Shown here in pieces: positions 46,728 through 57,518 of a DNA stretch of 64,000 nt (positions are counted from its first letter, which is position 1; every line of letters starts with the position of its first letter). Under the pieces are notes generated by a model. That model saw nothing but the letters and a program-made list of their open reading frames with translations. It made no database searches and was not told where the DNA came from. The position numbers and the translations under genes are program-made. Source of the stretch: Blautia sp. (GTDB taxonomy: Bacteria > Bacillota > Clostridia > Lachnospirales > Lachnospiraceae); NCBI GenBank assembly GCA_029257805.1, contig JARIAR010000036.1:37019-101018 (forward strand). The letters run 5' to 3'.

Positions 46728-46756
46728 ACTATAACAGATAAAAAAGAAAATGTCAA
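46728..46756 (-). promoter_or_regulatory. Strong minus-strand promoter driving the candidate RNA
   Basis: On the minus strand: TTGACA (46756-46751), exactly 17-bp spacer, TATAGT (46733-46728). This is as good as the best promoters in the window and points away from eno, towards a region without a protein-coding gene. Confidence 0.75.
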
Positions 46757-46911
46757 GTAAAATATTGAAAATAAAATATAAAAAAATATAGAGAAAGAAA
46801 AATGGTGCTAATACATATAAAATTCTGAAAATAATTACAGATAAAATTAGAGTATAGAATAATGGATTTCGGAAAAAATAGTTTTATAAATTTGTTGCAG
46901 GAGGTAAGAAA

Positions 46912-48264
46912 ATGTTACGTTATCTTCCAATTCGAAAGGTTCATGCAAGACAAGTTCTGGACTCCAGAGGAAATCCTACCATAGAAGTAGAGGTTACAGT
47001 AGGAGAAGGGATCGTAGGGATAAATGGATATATGGGAAGGGCAATGGTACCATCCGGTGCATCTACAGGGAAATTTGAAGCAGTGGAACTTAGGGACGGC
47101 GAAAAGAAAAAGTATCTTGGATTAAGCGTAGAAAAAGCGGTAAGCAATGTGAATCACAAGCTGGCAGAGGTGATTTTAGGAGAAAATGCCTTAAATCAGT
47201 CATATATAGATTCTCTTTTAATCGAGACAGATGGTACAGATAACAAAGGGAATCTTGGGGCAAATGCAACCCTTGGCGTTTCTATGGCAGTAGCAAGAGC
47301 TGCGGCGCAGGCGCTTCGTATTCCGTTGTATCAGTATATCGGAGGCTGTCATACAAATAGAATGCCGGTTCCTATGATGAATATTTTAAATGGAGGAAAA
47401 CACGCAGATAATACTGTGGATTTACAGGAATTTATGATTATGCCTGTTGGTGCAGCTTCTTTTACAGACGGAATTCAAATGTGTGTTGAAATTTATCAGT
47501 TTTTAAAAATTATTTTAAAACAGAATAAACTTGCAACCGGTGTTGGAGATGAAGGAGGGTTTGCGCCGGATCTGGCAGATACCCGGGATGTTTTGGTATT
47601 GATTACAGAAGCTGTAAAAAGAGCGGGATATGAGCCTGGTGTGGATATTGCGATTTCTATTGATGCTGCAGCCAGTGAATTGTACGATGAAGAACGAGGT
47701 GTTTACTGTTTTCCAGGAGAAAGTGAAATGAAGGGAGAGGAAGTTCTTCGGGATGGGAAAGAAATGATAGCTTATTATGAAAAGCTGATAGAAGAATTTC
47801 CTATTGTGTCTATAGAAGACGGACTTCATGAAGATGACTGGGAAGGTTGGATGGAAATGACACAACGCCTTGGAAATAAAGTACAGCTTGTGGGAGACGA
47901 TCTGTTTGTGACAAATATTAAACGACTGCGGTGTGGAATAAAGCTGCAGGCTGCAAATGCTGTTTTAATTAAATTGAATCAGATAGGTACAGTTACAGAA
48001 GCTCTGGATGCAGTAGAAATGGCGCAAAAATCCGGATATAAAGCAGTGATTTCTCATAGATCGGGGGAAACAGAGGATTCGTTTATTGCTGATCTGGCCG
48101 TGGCAACAGGAGCCGGTCAGATTAAAACAGGGGCTCCGTGTCGTTCTGACCGTAATGCCAAGTATAATCAGCTTTTGCGGATAGAAGAGTATCTGGGTGA
48201 ACTTGCTGTATATGAAGATCCTTTTGAGAAAATAAAGGAGACAGGCCCTTGTTTTAACTTGTAA
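46912..48264 (+). CDS. eno: Enolase
   Basis: 450 residues, slightly longer than typical 430-residue enolases because of a C-terminal extension. Substrate and metal sites are visible: [43 protein letters not shown], the metal-binding [15 protein letters not shown], and the catalytic Lys in LIKLNQIGT followed by [12 protein letters not shown] 46912 after CAGGAGGT. The leader (46757-46911) is very AT-rich; a possible -10 TATAGAAT at 46853-46860 is seen, without a good -35. Converts 2-phosphoglycerate to PEP. Confidence 0.97.
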   Translation: MLRYLPIRKVHARQVLDSRGNPTIEVEVTVGEGIVGINGYMGRAMVPSGASTGKFEAVELRDGEKKKYLGLSVEKAVSNVNHKLAEVILGENALNQSYIDSLLIETDGTDNKGNLGANATLGVSMAVARAAAQALRIPLYQYIGGCHTNRMPVPMMNILNGGKHADNTVDLQEFMIMPVGAASFTDGIQMCVEIYQFLKIILKQNKLATGVGDEGGFAPDLADTRDVLVLITEAVKRAGYEPGVDIAISIDAAASELYDEERGVYCFPGESEMKGEEVLRDGKEMIAYYEKLIEEFPIVSIEDGLHEDDWEGWMEMTQRLGNKVQLVGDDLFVTNIKRLRCGIKLQAANAVLIKLNQIGTVTEALDAVEMAQKSGYKAVISHRSGETEDSFIADLAVATGAGQIKTGAPCRSDRNAKYNQLLRIEEYLGELAVYEDPFEKIKETGPCFNL

Positions 48265-48351
48265 AAACGGAGTGCAAATACTGCGAAAACAGTTGAAATC
48301 CATGACGTGCTATGGTAAAATATTCTCTAGTTGATTAGGAGGTGTAGCAGC

Positions 48352-48588
48352 GTGGAAATTTTAAAGATTGTTTTGACAGTTATTTTTGTAATAAATTGTA
48401 TTGCTATGACTGTTGTTGTTTTACTTCAGGAAGGAAAATCACAGGGACTTGGTGCAATTGCCGGAGCAGCAGATTCTTACTGGGGTCGGAACAAAGGTCG
48501 TTCTATGGAAGGTGGTCTTGTAAAAGCTACAAAGATCATGGCTATTTTGTTTTTTGTACTGTCAATCATTTTAAACATGAATTTCTAG
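48352..48588 (+). CDS. secG: Preprotein translocase subunit SecG
   Basis: 78 residues from GTG 48352 with TAGGAGGTG at 48336-48344. Two membrane helices (ILKIVLTVIFVINCIAMTVVVLLQ and IMAILFFVLSIILNM) flank the conserved cytosolic loop EGKSQGLGAIAGAADSYWGRNKGRS. Peripheral partner of SecYE. secG-rnr-smpB is a conserved order in Firmicutes. Confidence 0.95.
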   Translation: MEILKIVLTVIFVINCIAMTVVVLLQEGKSQGLGAIAGAADSYWGRNKGRSMEGGLVKATKIMAILFFVLSIILNMNF

Positions 48589-48600
48589 GAATCAAAATGA

Positions 48601-48635
48601 AAACACTCTTGTTGGCTGACAAGGGTGTTTCTTTT
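48601..48635 (+). terminator. Stem-loop between secG and rnr
   Basis: Stem AAACACTCTTGT (48601-48612) with ACAAGGGTGTTT (48619-48630), loop of six, tail CTTTT. Because rnr begins only 17 bases later, it may reduce read-through into rnr. Confidence 0.7.
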
Positions 48636-48651
48636 ATAAAAAGGAGAAAAA

Positions 48652-50856
48652 TTGAAAAAAAAAGAACTGGATAAAAAGAAAAAATTTATTATAGAACTTT
48701 TGAGAGATCCTGTATATAAGCCAATGCGTTTTCGGGAAATTGCATCTCTGCTTCGGTTAAATAAAAGTGAAAAGAAAGAGCTTTATGAAGTTCTGGAATG
48801 TTTAATGGAAGAGGGAAAAGTAGTTGTAGATCAAAAAGGAAAATATTCAAAAGCATCCGGAAAAGGAAAGAAAACTACTGGCAGAAGAGAAATAAAAGAA
48901 AAAAAACAGCCTTCTTATGCAAAAGGTGAAGAAAAAGAAGGTGTTTTTATCGGACATTCCAAAGGATTTGGTTTTGTGGAAATTCCGGGAGAAGAAGAGG
49001 ATATTTTTATTCCGGAAGAAAATACAGGTACTGCACTGCATCAGGATAAAGTTAAGATTATCATAAAGGATACCCACAAAGAAGGAAAAAGAAAAGAAGG
49101 AATTGTAATTAAAGTGCTGGAAAGAGGAATGCCGCAGATCGTGGGTACGTATCAGTGCAATCGGGATTATGGATTTGTGATCTGTGATAATCCCAAGTTT
49201 TCTAAAGATGTATTTATTTCAAAAAAAGATTCTAAAGGTGTCCGAGATGGAGATAAAGTAGTTGCGGAAATTACAGATTACGGATCTAAAAATAAAAGTC
49301 CGGAAGGAAGAATAACAGAAGTTTTAGGAAATATTCGTGTTCCGGGAACAGATATTCTTGCAGTTGTGAAAAGTTTTGGAATTCCTGATGAATTTCCGGA
49401 ACGTGTAAAGAGACAGGCGCTTCGTGTGCCGGACCATGTTTTGGAGGCAGATTTAAATGGAAGACTGGATCTGAGAAACGTGAATATGGTCACCATTGAC
49501 GGGGAAGATGCAAAAGATCTGGACGATGCGGTTTCTCTTGAAAAGGAAGGAGAAATATACCATCTTGGCGTTCATATTGCAGATGTAAGCAATTATGTGC
49601 AGGGAGCCAGTGCGTTAGATAAAGAAGCGCAAAAACGCGGAACCAGCGTGTATCTTGCCGATCGTGTGATCCCGATGTTGCCGGTAGAACTTTCCAATGG
49701 CATTTGTTCTCTGAATCAGGGAGAAGATCGTCTGGCACTTAGCTGCCTGATGGACATTGATAAAAATGGAAAGTTGGTTTCTCATAAAATCGCAGAAACG
49801 GTAATTCGTGTAGATAGACGTATGACTTACACAACAGTCAAAAATATTCTGGAAAAAACAGACGAAGAGGCAGAAAGAAGATATCGGGAATTTGTACCCA
49901 TGTTTTTCCAGATGAAGGAACTTTCAGATATTATTCGTAAAAGCCGACATCACAGAGGATCTATTGATTTTGAGTTTCCTGAAAGTAAGATTATTTTAAA
50001 TGATGCAGGAAAAGCAATTGATATTCAGCCATATGAATCAAATGCGGCTACGAAGATAATTGAAGATTTTATGCTTATGGCAAACGAGACGGTAGCAAAG
50101 GAATATTGTAAAGAGGAGCTTCCTTTTGTATACAGAACTCATGAAAATCCAGATCCGGAGAAAGTGGAAAGTCTTTTAATGCTGCTTCATAATCAGGGGA
50201 TTTCGGTACGAAAAGAAAAGGAAGAAATTTCTCCAAAAGAAGTACAGGAAATTTTGGAATCCATAGAAGGGCTGCCAAATGAGGCACAGATTTCAAGATT
50301 AACACTTCGGACTATGAAACAGGCAAAATATACGACAGAATGCAGTGGACACTTTGGGCTTGCCGCAAAGTATTACTGTCATTTTACATCTCCTATTCGA
50401 AGGTATCCGGATCTGCAGATTCACCGTATTATTAAAGATAATTTAAGAGGCCGTTTACAAAGGGAGGGACGCAAAGAACATTATCAACAGATTTTGGAAG
50501 AAGTAGCGCGTCAGTCCAGTATATGTGAAAGAAGAGCAGAAGAGGCGGAACGGGAATCAGATAAGCTTAAAAAAGCAGAATATATGTCTTATCATATTGG
50601 AGAAGAGTTTGAGGGGATTATTTCCGGTGTGACCGGATGGGGAATGTATGTAGAACTTCCAAATACTGTGGAAGGATTGGTTCATGTTAATACTCTGAGA
50701 GATGATTATTATACATTTGATCAGGAAGCATACGAACTGCGCGGAGATCTTACAAAGAAGGTATACCGTCTGGGACAGAAAGTACGAGTCCGTGTGGCGG
50801 ATGCAGATAAAATGATGAAGACGATAGATTTCGTTCTGGCAGAGGAGCAGAGTTAA
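48652..50856 (+). CDS. rnr: Ribonuclease R
   Basis: Processive 3'-5' exoribonuclease that works with SmpB-tmRNA in degrading faulty mRNA. 734 residues from TTG 48652, chosen because AAAGGAG at 48640-48646 is correctly spaced. Order: Lys-rich N-terminal winged helix ([21 protein letters not shown]), two cold-shock domains ([20 protein letters not shown] and [12 protein letters not shown]), RNB domain with the acidic centre [43 protein letters not shown], and S1 domain near the C-terminus ([20 protein letters not shown]). Full length. Confidence 0.97.
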   Translation: MKKKELDKKKKFIIELLRDPVYKPMRFREIASLLRLNKSEKKELYEVLECLMEEGKVVVDQKGKYSKASGKGKKTTGRREIKEKKQPSYAKGEEKEGVFIGHSKGFGFVEIPGEEEDIFIPEENTGTALHQDKVKIIIKDTHKEGKRKEGIVIKVLERGMPQIVGTYQCNRDYGFVICDNPKFSKDVFISKKDSKGVRDGDKVVAEITDYGSKNKSPEGRITEVLGNIRVPGTDILAVVKSFGIPDEFPERVKRQALRVPDHVLEADLNGRLDLRNVNMVTIDGEDAKDLDDAVSLEKEGEIYHLGVHIADVSNYVQGASALDKEAQKRGTSVYLADRVIPMLPVELSNGICSLNQGEDRLALSCLMDIDKNGKLVSHKIAETVIRVDRRMTYTTVKNILEKTDEEAERRYREFVPMFFQMKELSDIIRKSRHHRGSIDFEFPESKIILNDAGKAIDIQPYESNAATKIIEDFMLMANETVAKEYCKEELPFVYRTHENPDPEKVESLLMLLHNQGISVRKEKEEISPKEVQEILESIEGLPNEAQISRLTLRTMKQAKYTTECSGHFGLAAKYYCHFTSPIRRYPDLQIHRIIKDNLRGRLQREGRKEHYQQILEEVARQSSICERRAEEAERESDKLKKAEYMSYHIGEEFEGIISGVTGWGMYVELPNTVEGLVHVNTLRDDYYTFDQEAYELRGDLTKKVYRLGQKVRVRVADADKMMKTIDFVLAEEQS

Positions 50857-50875
50857 CGTAAGCAGGGAGGATATT

Positions 50876-51346
50876 ATGGCAAAACAAAAAGGAAGTAAGC
50901 TGATCGCCAATAACAAGAAAGCATTTCATGATTATTTTATAGAAGAAACGTATGAGGCAGGGATCGCTCTGGCAGGGACGGAAGTGAAATCTCTTCGTAT
51001 GGGAAAATGCAGCATTAAAGAAGGGTTTGTGCGCGTGGAGAGAGGAGAGGTTTATATTTACGGAATGAATATAAGCCCTTACGAAAAAGGGAATATTTTT
51101 AATAAAGATCCCCTCAGAGTAAGAAAACTGCTGCTGCACAGATATGAAATCAATAAAATTGAAGCAAAATTAAAAGAAAAAGGTTTGACGCTTGTACCGT
51201 TGAAAGTTTATTTTAAAGATAGCCTCGTAAAAGTGGAAATTGGTATGGCAAGAGGAAAGAAACTTTATGATAAACGTCAGGATATTGCAAAAAAAGATCA
51301 GCGAAGAGAAGCGGAAAGAGAATTTAAAGTAAAGAATCTTTATTAA
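50876..51346 (+). CDS. smpB: SsrA-binding protein SmpB
   Basis: 156 residues, OB-fold beta barrel: [65 protein letters not shown], and the basic C-terminal tail [23 protein letters not shown] that enters the ribosomal A site. ATG 50876 after GGGAGG. The tmRNA gene ssrA, often next to smpB, is not in the following 55 bp or elsewhere in the window as far as I can see. Confidence 0.97.
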   Translation: MAKQKGSKLIANNKKAFHDYFIEETYEAGIALAGTEVKSLRMGKCSIKEGFVRVERGEVYIYGMNISPYEKGNIFNKDPLRVRKLLLHRYEINKIEAKLKEKGLTLVPLKVYFKDSLVKVEIGMARGKKLYDKRQDIAKKDQRREAEREFKVKNLY

Positions 51347-51350
51347 AAAA

Positions 51351-51382
51351 TATGGCAGGAGCCAGGAGCGGTTCCTGCCATA
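51351..51382 (+). terminator. Stem-loop after smpB
   Basis: TATGGCAGGA (51351-51360) with TCCTGCCATA (51373-51382), perfect 10-bp stem, but no T-run follows, so it may be a processing or attenuating structure rather than a full terminator. Confidence 0.5.
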
Positions 51383-51400
51383 GCAGAATAAGGAGGAAGT

Positions 51401-52543
51401 ATGAAGTTTTTTCATTTATCAGATTTACATATTGGAAAGCAGCTTCATTTTTATTCTATGAGGGAAGAACAAAGAGCTGTTTTAAAAGAGATAGTGCAAT
51501 ATGCAAAAGAAGAAAAACCTGCGGCCATTGTCATTGCAGGGGATGTTTATGATAAAAGCGTTCCGTCTGCAGAGGCGGTGGCTGTTTTTGATGAATTTGT
51601 AAGCGATTTGTCAGAACTTTCAATAAAGATTCTGGTTATTAGTGGAAACCATGATTCTCCGGAAAGACTTGAGTTTGCAAGTTCCTTTTTAGAAAAAGGA
51701 GATTTGTATATAGCTGGTCTTCCTCCGGTAAAAGAAACGGATCATATTAAAAAAGTAACATGTGAAGATGAATTTGGAGACGTGTGCTTCTGGTTGTTGC
51801 CGTTTTTAAAACCTGCATATGTGAGAGGGGTGTTTCCGGAGGAAGAAACATTATCTTATACAGAAGCAGTGAAAAAGCTTATAAAAAGAGAACAAATAGA
51901 CAAAGAGATTCGAAATGTTCTGATTTCACATCAGTTTTTTACAGCGGCAGGGCATGAACCTTCCAGAAGTGATTCTGAGACCGTTTATGTAGGCGGAGCA
52001 GGGAATGTAGATATTTCTGCTATCATGGACTTTGATTATGGAGCAATGGGACATATTCATAAAGCGCAGAAAGTGGGAGAAGACCGTTTTCGATATTGTG
52101 GAACGCCCCTTAAATATTCAGCGGGAGAAAGCAGAGATAAAAAAAGTCTCACAGTAGTTACGCTTGGGAAAAAAGGAGAAAAACCGGAAATAAAAGAACT
52201 TCCACTACATCCTCTTCGTGATGTGCAGCAATACAAGGGGAAATTTGAGGAATTGATGGAGCTTGGAACAGACGATTATGTAAGTCTTACCCTTACAGAT
52301 GAAAAGATGCCTTATCAGCCGCGAGAACGCCTGGAAAAGGTGTTTCCTAATATTTTGGAACTGAAAGTTGAAAATACAAGAACAGAAAGAGAATTATCCG
52401 GATTATCCGGAGAATTTAGAATTTCAGATCCGTATAGCCTTTTTAAGCAGTTTTATGAGGAAATTCATGGAATTTCCATGACGGAGAAGGAACAAGGAAT
52501 TGTAAAAGAAATCTTAGAACAGGTACAGGAGGAAAGTCTATGA
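51401..52543 (+). CDS. sbcD: Exonuclease subunit SbcD (Mre11-like)
   Basis: 380 residues. Calcineurin-like phosphoesterase motifs in order: FFHLSDLHIGKQ (Asp and His), IAGDVYDKSVPS, ISGNHDSPERL, LISHQFF and MGHIHKAQ, which bind two Mn ions. With SbcC it cleaves DNA hairpins and processes protein-blocked ends. The 3' end overlaps sbcC by 4 bp (ATGA). ATG 51401 with AGGAGG upstream. Confidence 0.95.
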   Translation: MKFFHLSDLHIGKQLHFYSMREEQRAVLKEIVQYAKEEKPAAIVIAGDVYDKSVPSAEAVAVFDEFVSDLSELSIKILVISGNHDSPERLEFASSFLEKGDLYIAGLPPVKETDHIKKVTCEDEFGDVCFWLLPFLKPAYVRGVFPEEETLSYTEAVKKLIKREQIDKEIRNVLISHQFFTAAGHEPSRSDSETVYVGGAGNVDISAIMDFDYGAMGHIHKAQKVGEDRFRYCGTPLKYSAGESRDKKSLTVVTLGKKGEKPEIKELPLHPLRDVQQYKGKFEELMELGTDDYVSLTLTDEKMPYQPRERLEKVFPNILELKVENTRTERELSGLSGEFRISDPYSLFKQFYEEIHGISMTEKEQGIVKEILEQVQEESL

Positions 52544-55005
52544 AGCCAATTCGTTTGACCATGTCTGCTTTTGGTTCTTATGCTGGCAAAGAAACGCTTG
52601 ATTTTAGTGGAATGGAACAGGGGATTTTTCTTGTAACAGGAGACACAGGTGCCGGAAAGACCACGATTTTTGACGGGATCGTATATGCGCTCTATGACAG
52701 GACAAGCGGTGGGGTTCGTGATGGAAATATGATGCGAAGTGCCTATGCCGATCTTCGTACACCTACTTTTGTAGATTTTACTTTTTCGTGTAAAGGGGAA
52801 GAGTATCGGATTGTGAGAAATCCTGATTATGAAAGAGTGAGTTTGAGAAAAGATAAAGACGGAAATTATAAGAAGACACAGGAAAAATCAGGGGTGGAAT
52901 TTTTCTTTCCGGATGGAAGTTCTTTTCGGGGAAATAAAAAAGATACAAATGAAAAAATTCAGGAAATTATCGGACTTGATGCACGGCAGTTTATGCAGGT
53001 GGCAATGATTGCGCAGGGAGATTTTTTAAAGCTGCTTCATGCAAAGTCAGAGGAGAGAAAAGAAATTTTTTCTAGGATTTTTGATACAGGTATATACGGT
53101 AGATTTCAGGAAGAAATAAGGCGCAGAGAAAAGGACGGATATATTTCTTTAAAAGAAAAAGAACAGGCTGTAAAAGAACAGATGAGTCGAATCGTAATCC
53201 CGGATGATTGGGAAGATGGCAGGGAATTAAAAGAAAATATACAAAAAGAAAAAACAGATGAGGTTCTTTTTCTTCTATCAAAACTGAAAGCAGAAAATAA
53301 GAAAAAAGAAGAACAGGCATTTTCTGAACTTGAAAAAATAAGAAAAATACAAGAGGAAACGCAGCGGAAACTTGAACTTGCAAAAGGAATTCAAGATGTG
53401 CAGGAAAGAATCCAAAATCACAGAAAATGGTTATCAGAAAATCTTCCGGAAGAAAAAAGATTAAAAGAAAATGTGGAGAAGCTGGAAAAAAAAGAGAAAG
53501 AAAAAGAGAAAGAGCTTCAGGCATTTTTAAGCAGTGTTGAGAAAGAAAAAAATCATTTTTCTGAGGAAGAGAAAAAGAAGAAACAGCGTCTTTCGGAATT
53601 GGAAGGCCTTAAAGGAATTTGGGAAAATACAATTAAAGCGCTTAAAGAAAATCGGTTTCACGCAGAAAAATGGAAGAAGGCAAATGGCTTATATCAGAAA
53701 AAGGTGGAGATTTATGAGGAAATGTATGAAGCTTTTTTTCGGGAGCAGGCAGGCATACTTGCAGGGAATTTAAAAGAGGGAAGTCCTTGTCCGGTATGTG
53801 GAAGCAGAAGTCATCCTAAAAAAGCTAGTGCATCTGCAAATGCACCGGATCAGCAGATGGTAAGGAAAGCAAAGCGTGAGAGAGACGATGCAGAAAAAGC
53901 AAGGGAGCAGGAACAAAATTTATTTCAGTACAGTACACAGAAATATAAAGAAGTTTTAGGAAGTTTAAAACAGGAGGGAAGTCGTCTGTTTGGGGAGGAT
54001 TTCCATCCTGGAGAAGAGCGGTGGCGAAAAATGGCAGCTGATGCTATGACAGACGCAAAGAAAGAATTAGAGGAGCTGCAGATTGCTTATAGAATCAGAA
54101 AAAGGGAGGAAGAGGAGAAAGAGCAGAAGCTTATAAAAGAGAGCAAAGAATGCACGGACAATGTAAAAGCCGAAAGAGAACGTCTTGAAGAATTTATAAG
54201 GAGAGGCGAGCAGATTCAGGGAGAATTAAAATCAGCTGTTTATCAGGAAAAAGAGTTCTGGGAAAAGTGGAAAGCGAATGAGGAAAAACCGGAGGAGGTT
54301 CTTTTGTCTGCAGGAGAGCATCTTGAGCAGATAAAGAAAGAAAAAGTTTTTCAGGAGCGACTTTGGCAGGAAATCTCAGGTGTGAGAATCTCAAATGAAA
54401 AGACGTACGAAGTTTTGAGAAAATATGAAACAGAGTACAGTGTTTTAAGAGAAAATTATACTACCATTCATCATTTGAGTCAGACGGCCAGCGGTTCTCT
54501 TCCCGGGACTGCAAAGATTGATTTTGAATCATATATTCAGCGTCAATATTTTCAGCGTATTATAGCAAAAGCAAATCAAAGACTGGTACAAATGACATCC
54601 GGACAGTTTATTTTAAAATGTAAAAATCTGGAAGATCTTGGAAACAGAGGAAAAGTAGGACTTGATCTAAATGTGTATAGCCTTGTTACAGAAAGTGAAC
54701 GAGATGTCAAAACACTTTCCGGAGGAGAATCTTTTATGGCGGCACTGTCCATGGCACTTGGACTGGCAGATACTATAGAAGAAAATGCAGGAGCCATTCA
54801 TCTTGATACACTTTTTATAGACGAGGGTTTTGGTTCTCTTGATGAGACTTCAAGAGAGCAGGCAATACGTGTTCTTTATGATCTTGCAGGAGAAAGCAGA
54901 CTGATTGGGATTATTTCTCACGTAACAGAGTTGAAAGAACAAATTGAGCAGAAGATCTATGTGCGAAAAACAAAAACAGGCAGTCATGTTTGCTGGCTCT
55001 CATAA
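52540..55005 (+). CDS. sbcC: Exonuclease subunit SbcC (Rad50-like)
   Basis: 821 residues, on the short side for SbcC (often 1000 or more), so the coiled-coil arms are short. N-terminal ATPase half with MSAFGSYAGKETLDFSG and Walker A GDTGAGKTTIFDGI; two Glu/Lys-rich coiled-coil arms flanking a zinc hook CPVCGSRSHP; C-terminal half with the signature LSGGESFMAALSMALGLAD and Walker B LFIDEGFGSLD. All functional parts are present, so it appears intact. Coupled to sbcD. Confidence 0.94.
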   Translation: MKPIRLTMSAFGSYAGKETLDFSGMEQGIFLVTGDTGAGKTTIFDGIVYALYDRTSGGVRDGNMMRSAYADLRTPTFVDFTFSCKGEEYRIVRNPDYERVSLRKDKDGNYKKTQEKSGVEFFFPDGSSFRGNKKDTNEKIQEIIGLDARQFMQVAMIAQGDFLKLLHAKSEERKEIFSRIFDTGIYGRFQEEIRRREKDGYISLKEKEQAVKEQMSRIVIPDDWEDGRELKENIQKEKTDEVLFLLSKLKAENKKKEEQAFSELEKIRKIQEETQRKLELAKGIQDVQERIQNHRKWLSENLPEEKRLKENVEKLEKKEKEKEKELQAFLSSVEKEKNHFSEEEKKKKQRLSELEGLKGIWENTIKALKENRFHAEKWKKANGLYQKKVEIYEEMYEAFFREQAGILAGNLKEGSPCPVCGSRSHPKKASASANAPDQQMVRKAKRERDDAEKAREQEQNLFQYSTQKYKEVLGSLKQEGSRLFGEDFHPGEERWRKMAADAMTDAKKELEELQIAYRIRKREEEEKEQKLIKESKECTDNVKAERERLEEFIRRGEQIQGELKSAVYQEKEFWEKWKANEEKPEEVLLSAGEHLEQIKKEKVFQERLWQEISGVRISNEKTYEVLRKYETEYSVLRENYTTIHHLSQTASGSLPGTAKIDFESYIQRQYFQRIIAKANQRLVQMTSGQFILKCKNLEDLGNRGKVGLDLNVYSLVTESERDVKTLSGGESFMAALSMALGLADTIEENAGAIHLDTLFIDEGFGSLDETSREQAIRVLYDLAGESRLIGIISHVTELKEQIEQKIYVRKTKTGSHVCWLS

Positions 55006-55152
55006 GTGGCTTTTTGGACGGGAATGTGTGAGAAATCTCTTAAAAATCTATGAAATCATTCTGCCTTTAGTTGACAAGAAGACTATACTCTGCAATAATG
55101 AACAGGATAAAAAGAAGAAAAGATAGCATTTCATGATATGGGAGGAATTTAA

Positions 55153-56097
55153 ATGAAGAAAAGATATGTAATGCTTGTTGGAATTCTGGCGGCCGCAGTA
55201 TTAGCAGCAGGCTGTGGAAAGAAAAAAGAGCTGGCGCAACAACCTCCGATTACAGCAACTCCGGTACCGGAAAGCACGGGTCAGGGAGAACTGGTTGATA
55301 TGAAAAAAACTTCAGATGAAAAAAGTGATATTAAAAATATAATAGGAAAGAAAACAGAAGGTGCCGCAAGTCTCATTTTAACTAATAATATGCGGGATGA
55401 TATTGCTTCTATTTATATACGGCCAAATACAGAAGAGAATGAAGAAGAAGATCTTTGGGGCGAAGAACTTATTCAGGGGAAGTTTATTTTAAAAAATGGA
55501 GAAAAAGCATTATATTATTATGAGAAAAATCAAAAGGCCACCTCTTTTGATGTCCGCATTGCTTTTAAAGATGAAGACAAGAATGAATGCTTCTTTAGAG
55601 AACTGCCTTTGTACTCCATAACACAACTTACTTTATGTATGGATGGAAAAGGGGAAGAAGCAATTCCTTATGCAAAATATCTTACTGCAACCTCTAAGAA
55701 GCCATTTTCCACATTGAAAGCGGTAAAAGAACGTCTTGGTATTGAGAGTGAGGACAATGAGGAAGATTCTGAGGAAGATCAGAATGTCACCCCTACACCA
55801 GAGCCAACAGAAGCTCCAAGTGAAAATCCGACACCAACGGGTACGCCGGGAGATAGCGGAGAAACTCCTACAGACCCGGATATTCAGGATCCGCAGCCGG
55901 ATGCAGGTGCAGAGCAGGCGAAACAGTATATAGGTCAGTCACTGGATTCTCTTATCGGAGCATGTGGAAGTCCTCAGAGCAGCGATTATGAAGAAGATCC
56001 GGGAACAGGAAAAACAGGATATCATCATTATGATACCTTTACAGTTTCTACCACTGTTGATGAAAATGGTAATGAAATTGTAGCAGCTATATGGTAA
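55153..56097 (+). CDS. Putative lipoprotein with Pro/Thr-rich linker
   Basis: 314 residues; lipobox LAAGC gives a lipidated Cys near residue 21 and surface anchoring. An N-terminal domain (ASLILTNNMRDDIASIYIRPN..., GKFILKNGEKALYYYE) is followed by a low-complexity linker full of Thr-Pro and Pro-Thr-Glu (TPTPEPTEAPSENPTPTGTP) and a ~55-residue C-terminal domain, 'YIGQSLDSLIGACGSPQSSDYEEDP', that resembles an SmpA/OmlA-like or BLIP-like repeat. The C-terminal domain may mediate protein contacts; I cannot assign a function. ATG 55153 after GGGAGGA. It stands alone before pyrH. Confidence 0.7.
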   Translation: MKKRYVMLVGILAAAVLAAGCGKKKELAQQPPITATPVPESTGQGELVDMKKTSDEKSDIKNIIGKKTEGAASLILTNNMRDDIASIYIRPNTEENEEEDLWGEELIQGKFILKNGEKALYYYEKNQKATSFDVRIAFKDEDKNECFFRELPLYSITQLTLCMDGKGEEAIPYAKYLTATSKKPFSTLKAVKERLGIESEDNEEDSEEDQNVTPTPEPTEAPSENPTPTGTPGDSGETPTDPDIQDPQPDAGAEQAKQYIGQSLDSLIGACGSPQSSDYEEDPGTGKTGYHHYDTFTVSTTVDENGNEIVAAIW

Positions 56098-56156
56098 AAT
56101 AAAGATAACTGTAAAAGTACGAAGCAGTTAGTATAAAAGAAACCGAGGTAAAAAAG

Positions 56157-56852
56157 ATGAAGCGGGTATTACTGAAATTAAGCGGAGAAGCGCTTGCAGG
56201 AGAAAAGAAAACAGGATTTGATGAAGAAACTGTAATTGCAGTATCAAAACAGATTCAGACAATAGTAGAAGAAGGTATGGAAGTTGGAATCGTAATTGGC
56301 GGTGGAAATTATTGGAGAGGTCGTACAAGCGAAACCATTAACCGTAATAAGGCAGATCAGATTGGTATGCTTGCAACAATTATGAACTGTATTTATGTAT
56401 CAGATATTTGCAGATATCTGGGATTGAAAACAGAGATTTTTACTCCGTTTGTATGTGGCGGATTTACGACTTTATATTCTAAGGATGCAGTAGAAGCAAG
56501 TTTTGCTGCTGGAAAAGTAGTATTTTTTGCCGGTGGTACAGGACATCCATATTTTTCAACAGATACAGCAACTGTTTTGCGTGCGGTAGAAATTGAAGCG
56601 GAATCCATTCTTCTTGCAAAAGCTGTGGATGGTATTTATGACAGTGATCCGAAGGTAAATTCTCAGGCGAAAAAATATGATGAGATTTCTATCGAAGAGG
56701 TTGTAGAGAAAAAATTGGCAGCAATGGATTTAACAGCATCTATTATGTGCCTGGAACAGAAAATGCCAATGCTGGTATTTGGACTTGATGAAGAGAATAG
56801 TATTGTAAACGCAGTTCATGGAAAATTCTCCGGTACAAAAGTAACCGTGTAG
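56157..56852 (+). CDS. pyrH: UMP kinase
   Basis: 231 residues, amino-acid-kinase fold. [14 protein letters not shown] at the start, [29 protein letters not shown] and the C-terminal [20 protein letters not shown] are all typical. Phosphorylates UMP to UDP. ATG 56157; the upstream GAGGTAAAAAAG gives a modest binding site. First gene of the pyrH-frr-uppS-cdsA-dxr-rseP run. Curiously the usual upstream partners rpsB and tsf are not here; a lipoprotein gene precedes it. Confidence 0.97.
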   Translation: MKRVLLKLSGEALAGEKKTGFDEETVIAVSKQIQTIVEEGMEVGIVIGGGNYWRGRTSETINRNKADQIGMLATIMNCIYVSDICRYLGLKTEIFTPFVCGGFTTLYSKDAVEASFAAGKVVFFAGGTGHPYFSTDTATVLRAVEIEAESILLAKAVDGIYDSDPKVNSQAKKYDEISIEEVVEKKLAAMDLTASIMCLEQKMPMLVFGLDEENSIVNAVHGKFSGTKVTV

Positions 56853-56887
56853 GATATAGTAAAGAAGTGGAGAGGGAGACAAAAGTA

Positions 56888-57439
56888 ATGGATGAGAGAA
56901 TTCAGAAATATGAAGAAAAAATGAAAAAAACATTAAATGGATTTGAGGTAGAACTTACAACAATTCGTGCAGGAAGAGCAAATCCGCATATCCTTGACAA
57001 ACTGACCGTAGAATATTATGGAGCGCCAACTCCTTTGCAGCAGGTGGCAAATATTACAGTTCCAGAAGCAAGAATGATTCAGATTCAGCCATGGGAGGCA
57101 AGCCTTATTAAAAGCATTGAAAAGGCAATTCTTGTTTCCGATATCGGACTGAATCCAAGCAATGATGGTAAAGTAATCCGTCTTGTTTTCCCGGAACTTA
57201 CAGAAGAACGCCGTAAAGAACTTGTGAAAGATGTAAAGAAAAAAGGCGAAGGCGCTAAAGTTGCAGTTCGTAATATCCGTCGTGATGCAAATGATGCTTT
57301 TAAGAAGTTAACAAAACAGGATGTATCTGAGGACGAAATTAAAGAGCTGGAAGATAAGGTTCAGAAACTGACAGATAAATTTATCAAGGATATTGATGTA
57401 GCAGTAGAAAATAAATCAAAAGAAATCCTGACAGTATAA
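56888..57439 (+). CDS. frr: Ribosome recycling factor
   Basis: 183 residues from ATG 56888 (GAGAGGGAG upstream; a GTG at 56867 would extend into non-conserved sequence). Pattern [50 protein letters not shown] and the C-terminal helix bundle [23 protein letters not shown]. Works with EF-G to split the post-termination ribosome. Confidence 0.97.
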   Translation: MDERIQKYEEKMKKTLNGFEVELTTIRAGRANPHILDKLTVEYYGAPTPLQQVANITVPEARMIQIQPWEASLIKSIEKAILVSDIGLNPSNDGKVIRLVFPELTEERRKELVKDVKKKGEGAKVAVRNIRRDANDAFKKLTKQDVSEDEIKELEDKVQKLTDKFIKDIDVAVENKSKEILTV

Positions 57440-57451
57440 AAGAATGGACGA

Positions 57452-57484
57452 AAAGGAGAGCTCTGTTTCCGGGGCTCTCTTTCC
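57452..57484 (+). terminator. Stem-loop between frr and uppS
   Basis: AAAGGAGAGC... pairing with GGGGCTCTCTTT: stem of about 9-10 pairs (left arm 57453-57462, right arm 57472-57482) around TGTTTCC, followed by CCG rather than a clean T-run. Partial termination or mRNA processing is possible. Confidence 0.5.
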
Positions 57485-57518
57485 GTATGTCAGATATTAA
57501 AAAAACGGAGGAAGATAA

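Noticed and set aside
48597..51400. tmRNA (ssrA) near smpB
   Set aside because: ssrA often accompanies smpB, but only 54 bp separate smpB and sbcD and no tRNA-like acceptor arm with CCA end was found nearby.
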